From Hydnum rufescens UP504 (lineage: Eukaryota > Basidiomycota > Agaricomycetes > Cantharellales > Hydnaceae), in assembly GCA_014904985.1 (NCBI GenBank), contig MU128961.1, positions 117,412-181,411 of the forward strand: DNA of 64,000 nt, in the 5' to 3' direction. Shown here piece by piece: positions 43,800 to 53,639 of this stretch (position 1 is the first letter of the stretch; each line of letters starts with the position of its first letter). Below the pieces are notes generated by a model. That model was not told the origin of the DNA. It worked only from the letters and a program-made list of their open reading frames with translations, and did no database searches. Both the position numbers and the translations under genes were made by a program.

Positions 43800-46700
43800 T
43801 CAGAAAGCAAGGTTTGCCATGACATTTTGGAGGATTGCATCAAGGATCATGGTGATAAAAGTCATGCTGGGAAGAGTTGTGAGAGTCATGATAAGGGTCG
43901 CAAGAGGCATGGCGAGGCTCCTGAGAGTTGTGATAAGAAGGCTGATGAGTGTTGCAGTGAGGAGGCTCATGAGAGTCATGATACAGAGGCTGACGAGTGT
44001 CGCGATATGGATACGGAGGCTGATGAGTGTTGCGATATGGAGGCTGACGAGTGTCATGATATGGAGGCTGACGAGTGTCACGATATGGAGGCTGATGAGT
44101 GTCACGATATGGTGGTTCATGGGAGTTGCGATATGGAGGCTCAGGAGAGTTGCGATAGGAAGGCTCACGAGTTTCATGATATGGGGGCTCACTGGTATCA
44201 CAATATGGGGGCTCATGAGAGTCACGATGTGGAGGCTCACGATACAGGGGCTCACGAGTGTCACGATAGGGAGGCTCACGAGTGTTGCGATAAGGCTCGT
44301 GGGAGTGGTGACAAGGAGGCTCATGGGTGTCATGAAGATGAGGCTTGGGAGGGTCACAAGAAGAAGGCTCGCGAGGGTTGCGAGAAGAAGGCTCGCAGGG
44401 GTCACAAGAAGAAGGCTCGCAAGGGTCACGAGAAGAAGGCTTGCGAGGGTCACGAGAAGAAGGCTCGTGAGGGTCATGAGAAGAAGGCTTGCGAGGGTCA
44501 CAAGAAGAAGGCTCACGAGGGTCGTGAGAAGAAGGCTCACGGGGTCACGAGAAGAAGGCTCGCGAGGCTCATCCCAGGTGTAGGGTGAAGGCTCACAAGA
44601 GCCGCGATGTAGCTGTTCTTGTTCATAAAGGATTGGTCCCTCGATTGAGCCTGAGTCTCCATCCTTATAATTCTGTGGATAATTGTCCTCAGGCCAGTCA
44701 TCTTCAGGTGGCAGGTCTTGATCGTCAAGGTCTTTTCCCTTCAACGGTGATGTACAGGAGTTCTGGGACTGATACAGGCCAGAACGAGATGAAGGGGGTT
44801 TTGGATTTGAGCTGAAAGCTGTAGGAGATCGCGAATGGTTGCGCGAATACTTAGACTGAGATGGGGGATGCGAGGATTCACGTTGCGAAGATCGTGACAG
44901 GAGGGAATGAGTTGGAGGTTTGAAACCCAGAAGTTCTTGGCTCGGTGTGAGGTTTCGTGCCCAGGTAACGGCTGGTGCAGGACTGTTGTCTTTCAGGAGG
45001 CATTGGTGGATGCTGCACATGCATGCCTTGAGGACAAACCCTGTCAAATTGGTTCAAGTCTTTCTCTTGACCCTCTATGATTGAAGAAAGATTATGAGCG
45101 GAGGATTGAGTAGAGGATTGCACACTTCGTGACTGACCAGGAATTGATGACCTGTTGGATGATGCTGCTGTCGTTGTCACCGAATCTGACAAAGACAAAC
45201 GAGCGCCCCTGAGGTGGCCTCAGGATTGACAAGCCATCCAATTGGTGCCTGACTTGACACCATGGAGGGTATAGGATCGACCACACTGTGTGAGTTCTCT
45301 GTCTCATCTTCCATACCTCCCTGTTCTCAATGTGCATGGTGAGTCGATGAGGAGGAAGATGGCAGGGAAGCAGGGAGTAAGGCTGGGGAATTATTTTGGG
45401 CCATGGCCCCCCTTGGTTGTGGTCTTGGTTGCAGTCTTGGTCGTGGCTGAGGCTGCTGCTCTTGACTGTAGCAGTTCATCTTCATCAGGGCTTTGGATTT
45501 GAGAGCACGGATCTGCATTAGAAGTACGACGAGAGCAGGAACGAGAGTGGGAATGATGGCGTGAGTGGGAATGAGAGCATGAATGCACATTGGCACAGTT
45601 GACAGGAGCAGGACTGAGAGCATGAGTGAGTATTGGCACGTTGTCGGGAGCAGGACCGATAGCGTGAGTGAGAGCATACTCTAGCAGGCTGATGAGGTCT
45701 CGAATGTGAAAGCGATTGCAAGGGAGAAACATCATCATTTGAAGCAGTTGAGTCATCAGACTCAACTTTACTCATCCGGCCTCTTTTGCACACCCCACAG
45801 TTTCTTCGGTTCCCAATGTTTGAGATCACATACACGAAAGGATGTCGTCTCCGTTCCTGTTTTTGATGAGTGGGTAATCTGTGAAATCAGAATTCTGCCC
45901 AGCTAGCAATACATTCCACAGATCTCAGCAGATATATGGCTTACAATAAAACAAAACACTTACACGTTTCCCATTTTTGAACCTGTATATGGCATGCCGG
46001 ATTGAAGGCGCAATTATTGATGAATGGCAACAAATCATCCCTCGAATACTTTGACCCATCAGGAAGAAGAACAGGAAGCTCATCGGGCCAGCCAACCAAC
46101 ATGATTTTCTTTGTGCATAGTCTAAGGCCTAAGTGTTTCCCAGGAAAGGCCCAGCTGAGGCCCATCTTGGTCTTCTTGGTGCCAATACCATGTGGCTCTA
46201 TAGATATTGCAGTGGTAAATGCACAACCAGGCTGATAAGGTTGAGTCCATTACGTACCTAGTATGGGTTTCATAAAAGATGCTAGAGCAGCATTGGCTGT
46301 ATCACGATTTGTTGACACCTCGTGCTTCTTGTCTTCAATCTCACATGCCATCTCATCTGTCCCAGAGGGTCTATTTGCTTTACTGGATTGATGATATCTT
46401 AGCATCCAGTTGAACAAGCGAGAGAAAATGGAAGGCATGCACCCAGCAGTTCGTACAACATCAAAGAGTGAATTGAGGATATCTGTCTTGAACAGGTCCA
46501 AGGCTTGCGTAAGTCAGGTGATCCGTGATCGTACAATTTTGTGACGTCGCATGTCCATCACCAAGGTCTTCATTAATCAGAAATGCGACCAGGGCTATGT
46601 TTGAGAACATATGCAAATGCAAGGCCTATCGAATCATGTCAACAGCAGTGTCGGAATATTTGAATCAGCAGGCTAGCTTACCTTCTTTTTAATCATTTCA

Positions 46701-47675
46701 GCATTCCTGGCCATAACTGCTCCATGTCAACCTTCCTCAGCCCATTCGAAGTCCTGAGCACCCCTCTTTTCATGCAGAGCCTTGATGAGGGCATCCTTTT
46801 TGGCAGCAAGTTCATCAGCATTTAAGCCTTCGCATAACTTTGCATATTCAGCCTTCATTCGTACAGTCCAATCCTTCAAGGGTTCTGTAAAATCATGGAG
46901 TTGTGCCAGTGAACAAACCAAATAAACCATATTATAAAATTTTGTTCCATACCATCTGGATGTCATTTCTCCTTCTCGGAATGCAAGAAAGCATTCCATA
47001 GATTTTCAGTTCGGCCAGTCGAGACTGGCGGAACAGCACCACCTTCTGAAAGAATTCTGTACGGTTTCACGGCCCAGCTTTTCGCCAGAAAGTTCACTGC
47101 CTTCATATATTGGCCCCATAGTGCCCAACACATTTTCTTTTGGTCCAACGAGAGTAGGTCCCTCATTTAAACCTTTGCTGTCTTTGTCATGGCTGACAGT
47201 GTCGTCTCGTAATTGATTGTCGTTGTCATAACATCTTGAGCTTGAAGGTTTAGGAGTTCTGTTTCCATGTCGGGGACGTTGGCACTTTCACCTTGCAAGG
47301 GTTTAGCATTCCGCTTTGCATCATCCTTTGAGGGTGCTTTGGTCGAGATTTTTTTCTATGGCCAGCATCATTGCTTTCTTCAAAGCTGACATCAGTGCCC
47401 TCGTCATCAGTGTCTTTGGAGTCAGGCCTCCCAAACTCCGATTCACTATTGTCATCGTCCCAATTGTTCTCCTCCACAAGAGCCACCTGTGCAAGCTTGC
47501 CAAGAAAATTCACGTCAGACATCATGTGGGGTTCCCTAACTGGGACACCTGGTTTTTCAATTGACGTTGCCAAAGCGGGTCGACCACCTGCAGGCGCATA
47601 CCCATGGGATATCGGGACATGCCTTACGGTGTGGATGATAAAACATCCAGTATCAGAAAAAGCAAAATTACACAA
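43800..47675 (-). pseudogene. Uncharacterised Agaricomycete repeat-family protein with 8-residue minisatellite tail
   Basis: Minus strand. Segments in order: 47675-47250 (acidic, with FEESNDAGHRKKSRPK), 47166-46963 (MKAVNFLAKSWAVKPYRI, then ENLWNAFLHSEKE), 46999-46727 (KDWTVRMKAEYAKLCEGLN), 46501-46250, 46165-45941 (KIMLVGWPDELPVLLPDG) and 45835-45391 (Ser/Arg/His-rich). The last part is a low-complexity tail (45198-43800). The gaps between segments fit introns or indels. Proteins of this layout, with a WNAF-like motif followed by a helical domain, are common and uncharacterised in mushroom genomes; no enzyme motif is visible. The gene at 57.0-58.7 kb looks like a relative. Whether it belongs to a mobile element is open. 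Confidence 0.5.
43900..44570 (-). repeat. 24-bp minisatellite encoding an 8-residue repeat
   Basis: About 28 units of 24 bases. In the minus frame that fits the upstream Pro-rich sequence they read as R-D-T-R-Q-P-P-Y or D-P-R-E-P-S-S-R. Because 24 is a multiple of three and stops are absent, all six frames are nearly open, which creates long shadow frames on both strands. A single-base deletion near 44540 shifts the inferred frame. Two sub-families, GAGTGTCACGATATGGAGGC and GAGGGTCACGAGAAGAAGGC, occupy the left and right halves. Confidence 0.8.
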
Positions 47676-48182
47676 CTTCCAGCCATTGGACGATCACATG
47701 ACCAATTATGAGATTAATTATGGCTACACGCAGAAACGAAATTCGTTTTATAACTCCGTCAGTTTTGATTGGAGAGGTACGCCCATATAACGCTTAGAAA
47801 GCTACAATTCACACCTAAAAAAAAAAAAAAGGGAAAAAGAAGAGATCTGCCGGGTTTTTTGAAACCCCCGTGCAATAGCCTAGCTGGACCTGAGGGGGGC
47901 CAAAAACCACCCTCCAAGGAGCTGTTGTCAACACAGGCTTGATCCAAACTGCCTGCACGCAAACCTCATGGCCCCTCAGGTTCAGGTGCTTCCTCAAAGG
48001 GCAAGAATTCAAAGGCCTCTCGTAACCTATCAAAGGCCTTCATTGAGAATTCTGACTCAGAGGATCTTGGCCCAGTATAGAAGAAGGGTTGGGAGCTCCG
48101 ATGACTGTCAAATCAAAATCTGGTTCAGCCAGTGTGTAGATAGGAGACTGTGTTTTCTGTTTATTCAAATGGGTTGGTTCGC
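47676..48182. other. No gene seen; poly-A run and GC-rich patch
   Basis: A poly-A run at 47818-47830 is followed by a C/G-rich patch whose CCGTGCAATAGCCTAG resembles CCATGCAATAGCCTAG near 57024-57040. This may be the end of a shared dispersed repeat. Confidence 0.35.
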
Positions 48183-48472
48183 TTCGATGGTTGATCACTC
48201 TCTGCAAGATATGTATGTGTTTATTGGAAAATGGAATGTGATATGGACTAGCAATAGTCAATGATATATCGTAGATGCTTATAGGAAGGCTTATACATTG
48301 TATGGAATGCTTATAGAAAGGCTTATATGTGGAGGATGCTTATAGGAAGGCTTATACATCTGGGATGCTTGTGGAAAGGCTTATACGTGTTCGTGTTGCG
48401 TTTGTTTGTTTACTGATATTTGTGTGTCCTTGTTTACGTCCTCCTAGTCAAAATGCGGATATCTGTGGGCTA
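48183..48472. repeat. Dispersed 290-bp repeat, copy A
   Basis: Matches 53136-53434 along its length, including several copies of the phrase GGATGCTTATAGGAAGGCTTATA at about 48-50 base intervals. No coding capacity. Confidence 0.85.
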
Positions 48473-49979
48473 TAGAATGGTCAGCGCTTGGTTAGTTTGG
48501 TTAGTATGCTTCAATCTTCTTTCCTGACTCGTATTTCGTTATGCTTACTTTTTCCTTGGATGTCCAGCAACTCTAACCTTAGGTTCTGCAACTATCCTTG
48601 GCTTCAGTATTTCGCGTAGATGGCTTCCAGTAGCTTGGTCTCAACAACCTTGAAGATGACTTAGCTCCAGATGGCTTTAGATAGACAGTTCTTTAGATAT
48701 TAAGCAGAATGGTAGACAGTAGTTGACAGTGGTTGATTTCCAGAGTGAGGAGATGGGGGGGAACAAGAAAATCTGCTAGCTTATATACCTATCTGAAGGT
48801 GGCTGTGCATGGAGCAAGAACAAAAGAGTAATAAAGCTATGAGATCATAGTGATGTCATGGGGGAGTTGTCAGGGCGACACTGCCGTCGAAGCCACAAAC
48901 AGAAAGAGGGAAGAGATTAATTAACCACACGCTATCGCAGTGGGAATCCTGAGTATACACCACACAACAAGGGACACACAAGTCTCGCACCTATCGCAGT
49001 GGGAATCCTGAGAGATCAAAACTGGTGATCCCCCAACTGCGAAGGGCTATAAATACTATTTCCTGCACACAGCCTCCAACCTTCCAGAGCCTTCCGCCGT
49101 CTTCCATAACCTTCTGGATCCTCCTAGAATGCCGGCTCCACAGCCCATCAGTCAGCCTCCACAGCCACCATCACTAAGCCTCACTAAGCTGACGCAGCCA
49201 TGTTACGAATCCTGTGCGCACCTCCACATGGCTATGCCCCAACTTCCATATGTATCCCCCTTAGCGTATGTACTTCCAAGGCAGTGTACGCCTGGGTACT
49301 CCAAAGGTGTCCAAAGTGTCAAATGACCGTAATGACGTGGATGGAGTACGCATTGGGACCCCTTGATGTGGATTCAGGGACTGGGGGTAGAGGAGGGGGA
49401 GGGGGAGTCTGGATTGGCAACTCCATGGACTCACGTGGGGAGCGAGGGAACGACAGGTGCTGACAAGGGCGCCAATGCTGCCACTGGTTGACTACCCAGC
49501 CCATAGCCCGCTGGCTGAGGCCTGATAGAACAAGGGCAATAATAATAAGAGAAATGCCAATAATGGCAAGGATGACAATAACCCCTGTAGTGAATGGAGG
49601 GAGAGGGGAGACAAGAGCATTTGAGGAAGTAGGCGCCATATGATAGAGTCGATGAAGAATGATACTCTGACGGGTAAGTCCTTAGGCAGAAGCAAATGTC
49701 AATTTGATCCTGACAGGAGTCATAGTGGAGTAGAACAAAAGAGTAATAAAGAAATGATGTCATAATGCGGTCATAGCTGAGTCATCCATAGAGTGTGATG
49801 TCATAGTGAAGTCATAGTGATGTCATTCATAAAGAGAACAAAAGGATTCATAAAGGGAATGATGTCACTAATTTGCTGAGCTTGTGGAGTGGTTGGAGCA
49901 TGATGTCACTGATCTTGTGATGTGTTTTGGGGCTCATGGGAAGCGAAATTAAAGGACATCTCCGGGTTCTGGAGATTAA
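48473..49979. other. Non-coding region with short direct repeats
   Basis: CTATCGCAGTGGGAATCCTGAG occurs at about 48931 and 48991, and AACAAAAGAGTAATAAAG at about 48819 and 49735. A small open frame (49129-49326, Pro/Gln-rich) and an overlapping antisense one (49639-49319) are not convincing genes. The paired AACAAAAGAGTAATAAAG segments could be remnants of a small element. Confidence 0.4.
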
Positions 49980-49984
49980 TCTGA

Positions 49985-50065
49985 GCATAGTCCAGTGGTT
50001 AAGGTGTTTTTGTTACTGGTTAATAAAAGGAACAAGTGCATGGTGTGGGATTCGATGCAGAGACA
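49985..50065 (+). ncRNA. Possible tRNA-derived SINE head (pol III promoter-like boxes)
   Basis: TAGTCCAGTGG (about 49989) fits the tRNA box A and GGGATTCGATGC (about 50047) resembles box B, with spacing a little longer than in a tRNA. No acceptor or anticodon stem forms cleanly, so a functional tRNA is unlikely. A SINE head or chance match are the alternatives. Confidence 0.3.
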
Positions 50066-50399
50066 GCAGTTTGTATCCGTAATAGGCGTGCTTGGTATCA
50101 TTCAATGCGGATTTTCACAGCTTTCTGGGCGCGGTGGTTCCGAGCAGATCCGGTGTAAACTGACGGAGAAATTCGTTTTTTACTGATGGGTGTTGATTCT
50201 GATAGTAATATCGTTCTGTAGAGTTCAGTTTTAATCTGTTCTTCGCGTGCTCAGTACCGTTGGATGCGGATTTTTTATATCTTTCTAGGCGCAGTTGTTC
50301 CGAGAGGATTGAATGCGAACTGACGGAGGTATTCATTTTTTACTGGAAATCCTGGATTTTAATAATAAAATTGGCCTGGAGAGTGCAGTTTTGGTCTGT
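50066..50399 (-). repeat. Inverted, diverged modules of the LTR-like repeat
   Basis: Read on the minus strand, two modules resemble the 'GAATTTCTCCGTCAGTTT … GCGCCCAGAAAG' segment found inside the LTR-like repeat on the plus strand at 50860-51100. The modules therefore face each other across 50400. This may be the end of an older, oppositely oriented copy. Confidence 0.55.
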
Positions 50400-51776
50400 T
50401 GTTGGAGGGATAAATCCCTACACCATAGAAATCCTCATCCGAGGCCATTTTCCCTACCAACGAATCAATTATATGTCACCGCGCTCATTTAATTTTATTG
50501 CCATTCGTTTATTCAAGAAATCAATTGGATTCCTACCCTTTCCAACCCATAATATCGCCTCATTCCTTTACCATGTCCACCAGTCAATTTATTGACTATC
50601 CATTGGACTTCAACAGTCCTCATCAAAAAGGGGCAGTTTATGCCCTACTTCAAGTCCATTTTCTTTGGACAAGGCAATTCAACTTGCCATCTTTCTTCAA
50701 GACTGGGTGACTTGCCTGCTCTTCCAAGTCATCCTACTGCCTTAAGGGCGACAGATTGTGATTATGTAACGATGCAGACCGGGCCTAGTTCCAATTCTGG
50801 ACTTGCAGATTCATCACATGATCCAGATAGGGGCTGCACTACTCTGAAGGAGTATTTTTCGAATTTCTCCGTCAGTTTTGATCAGATCGACTCGAAATGA
50901 CCGCGCCCAGAAAGATACGAATCGTACCTATCGAACGGTACCAAACACGAAACGAACGGATCAAAACTGCGGTCCCTGTAACAATATCTTGCCATGATTC
51001 ATACTCTGAAGGAGTATTTTTCGAATTTATCCATCAGTTTTGATCGGATCGACTCAAAACGACCATTCCCTGAAAGCTGTTGAAAATGCGCATCGAACGG
51101 TACCAAGAGCAAAACGAGCGGACGCGAACTCCATTTTTCACAAGACAACTCCCTCCCCATGACTCCCCCTTTGCTCCACCATTCAAAATAGCGAATTACT
51201 TCCGGCCCTCTTATGTCCGATGGAGAAGACCCTCAGCGTGACCTATTCCACTTTTCCTTAAGGGAACTTGTCCAGGTTTGAAGGAGGAATAGTATGTAAT
51301 GTGTCAATCTCCCCTTTTATCTTGAAATTGGAATATCTCCATCAGTTTTGAAGATTTTAACTTGATTTCTTTTTCTCTGTGTGTCCCTTAAGTCCGACTT
51401 TTCACTTTCTATTGAGTCGAAGTCTGGATTGTATATTAGGTGCAGCTAGCACACAAATTCAGTAGTTCTCCCCCTCCTCCAGTTTGAAGCTCCTTGAACA
51501 GCTGCTGGTCCCTGGGTGATTTCTCACTACAAAAAGCGAATTATAACTACACTTTGACTAAGGTCTCAAGAAGAGATTCTTAGGGTGTGGTAATTGACTG
51601 AAAGACACATTCTCACTTAATTGCTTGGCTTTGTTGGCTCACTGCAATTTCCCTGTTCAAAAGACCTTCCCCCACTTCGAACCTGAACATCTGGATTAGA
51701 TCTGTGATCCCTCTTTCGTCCCCGGCTCAACATCGTGGACAGTAGTTGGATTGGTTTCATAACCTCCCTGCTTACA
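50400..51776. repeat. LTR-like dispersed repeat, copy 2 (1377 bp)
   Basis: Starts TGTTGGAGGGATAAATCCCT and ends CTGCTTACA. It is nearly the same length as copy 1 and has more CpG sites retained, so it is probably the younger copy. No open frame and no clear flanking duplication. It ends 30 bases before the assembly gap. Confidence 0.68.
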
Positions 51777-51806
51777 CCGTTCAACTTGTGTTTGGTACTG
51801 TTCGAA

Positions 51807-51831
51807 NNNNNNNNNNNNNNNNNNNNNNNNN
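51807..51831. other. Assembly gap (25 N)
   Basis: A run of 25 undetermined bases, probably a scaffold join of arbitrary length. Sequence on the two sides need not be adjacent in the genome. Confidence 0.99.
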
Positions 51832-53135
51832 GAGTATCAAGACAAAATAAAATACATTTTATGGTGCCAACACCCACTTCGGCCCCCGCTGGTGCTGGCA
51901 ATCATTCAGTTAATTCTATCTTTATGGGTGCTCTTTTGTTGAATTTTTTTTCCTTACTCAATGATAAACTGCTGCTCTATATATAATACATAAATTAATA
52001 AAATAAATATATTTTGTTGTTATCTTCAGCATCACACAGTGGACATGCGAAGATATGTAATGGTACCCATGTCTCTGCCACCAGCTAGTTCAAGAGACAG
52101 GAGGAGTAACACCTCGTCGTATGCCTCAAGCATACTCCGACTTACCAGTTCATCCTTCTCTGCGTATTCTCTCCGCCGTTTACCACTCCTTGAAACTTTT
52201 ACCGCCTCAATGAGCACTTACTATCATACCTGGGCCCACCTTTCCTCAAAGCGCGAATGGCATGAGCGGCGGGCCGTTTCTCCTCTTCTGATGGCGGCTA
52301 ACATCTCGCAGAGGTTTTTCTAATTTCTGTGTTCTTTTGGATGGAGCCCCTAACCCTTACATTTTGTAGAGGCGGTTTCGAGACTCACCGAACCATCCCC
52401 TTGCCAACTTGCGCCGGGTGGGTATGCCCATCCATGCAATTTTTTCCCCCCTTTGCGGGTCCACAGGAAACCACCTGCACGTGGTTTTGTATTTTAAAGT
52501 GTTTATATACCAGCCATCTGCATGGCATAGAGACGGTAGACACTATGGCGCGTGCGATCTTCCTGTCAGGGTCAACGGGTCCCATACAAACCAATCAGGA
52601 ACCGAGCTTTAAGAGCGGAGCCTTAGCCTTGTCATACACAGGCTTAGCATCCCTAAATATCTTAGCGCTGCGACGCCCCCCAGAACCTCCGGTCTCCATG
52701 CAGAGGCTTGATCGCGGCCCCCCTGCAGAGAATCCCGTACAGCTGCTTCCTACAAAGGGCTACAAGAAACTTACAAGGCTTCCTACACCCCGGATCTTCG
52801 ATAACTCATTTTCGTAAATCAAAGGGCCTTCATTGAGATATACTGAACTCATATTGTTAGGTGGACCTCGCGCCCTCTCGTTCTTGATCTCCACATTAGC
52901 CTAATAGAACAGTAGACAAAGAGGCCTTTTTTGGGTTTGCAATCTACCGGAAATGACTGTGCAATACATTCCTATATTGGAGGAATACAATGTGGTTACA
53001 GCATTCTGCTGGGGGAGGGAGCTAGGGATAAATGTAACTTCGCAATTCCTGTCGAGACTGTGTTACTCGGGGTTTGATCCCATTCTCAGACCAACAATGG
53101 GGGCTATAGAGTCCGCTAATTAAGGATTTTTGGTC
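51832..53135. other. No recognisable gene after the gap
   Basis: Open frames at 52217-52032 (minus, 61 codons) and 52329-52817 (plus, 162 codons) show no known domain. The AAGGGCCTTCATTGAGATA near 52811 resembles sequence just before copy A of the 290-bp repeat (about 48030), so homology between the two loci extends beyond the repeat itself. Confidence 0.4.
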
Positions 53136-53434
53136 GATGGTTGTATCACTCTCTGCAAGATTATTGTATGTGTTTATTGGAAAATGCGAATGTGATTATG
53201 GACTACGCCAATAGTCATGATATATCGTAGATGCTTATAGGAAGGCTTATACATTGTATTGGAATGCTTATAGAAAGGCTTATATGTGGAGGATGCTTAT
53301 AGGAAGGCTCATATATCATCTGGGACATGCTTGTGGAAAGGCTTATTACGTGTTCGTGTTGCGTTTGTTTGTTTACTGATATTTGTGGTGTCCTTGTTTA
53401 CGTCCTCCTAGTCAAAATGCGGATATCTGTGGAT
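53136..53434. repeat. Dispersed 290-bp repeat, copy B
   Basis: Same sequence as copy A but with roughly ten scattered one- to three-base insertions, such as GATTATTG for GATATG and TTTGTGGTGT for TTTGTGTGT. That pattern is more like consensus noise than evolution. A C-rich run (CCCTCCCCCCCCTCC) follows near 53500. Confidence 0.82.
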
Positions 53435-53639
53435 ACTATATAATAACACAAAAAAAGAGAAATTGAGATATATAACCCAGTCAATTGGTAGTTAAATGCC
53501 CATCCCTCCCCCCCCTCCTCCCCCCCGACCTTCTCCCCCCCCCACTCCTCAACCTTAGTTCTGCACCTATCCTTCGAAGCTTAGTATTCTTACAGCGACA
53601 TCCTATGTTACTTGGATCCTACAGTATCATCTCCGTCTT

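Noticed and set aside
43741..44588. Two overlapping plus-strand frames of 250-280 codons, Arg/Val- or His/Glu/Cys-rich
   Set aside because: They are shadows of the 24-base minisatellite; composition is extreme and there is no non-repeat coding part on that strand.
49985..50065. Functional tRNA gene
   Set aside because: Box A is good, but no cloverleaf closes and the box spacing is long; kept only as a possible SINE head.
51617..51986. Frames running across the N gap (51735-51986 plus and 51901-51617 minus)
   Set aside because: They contain undetermined residues over a gap of arbitrary length and lie partly in the LTR-like repeat.
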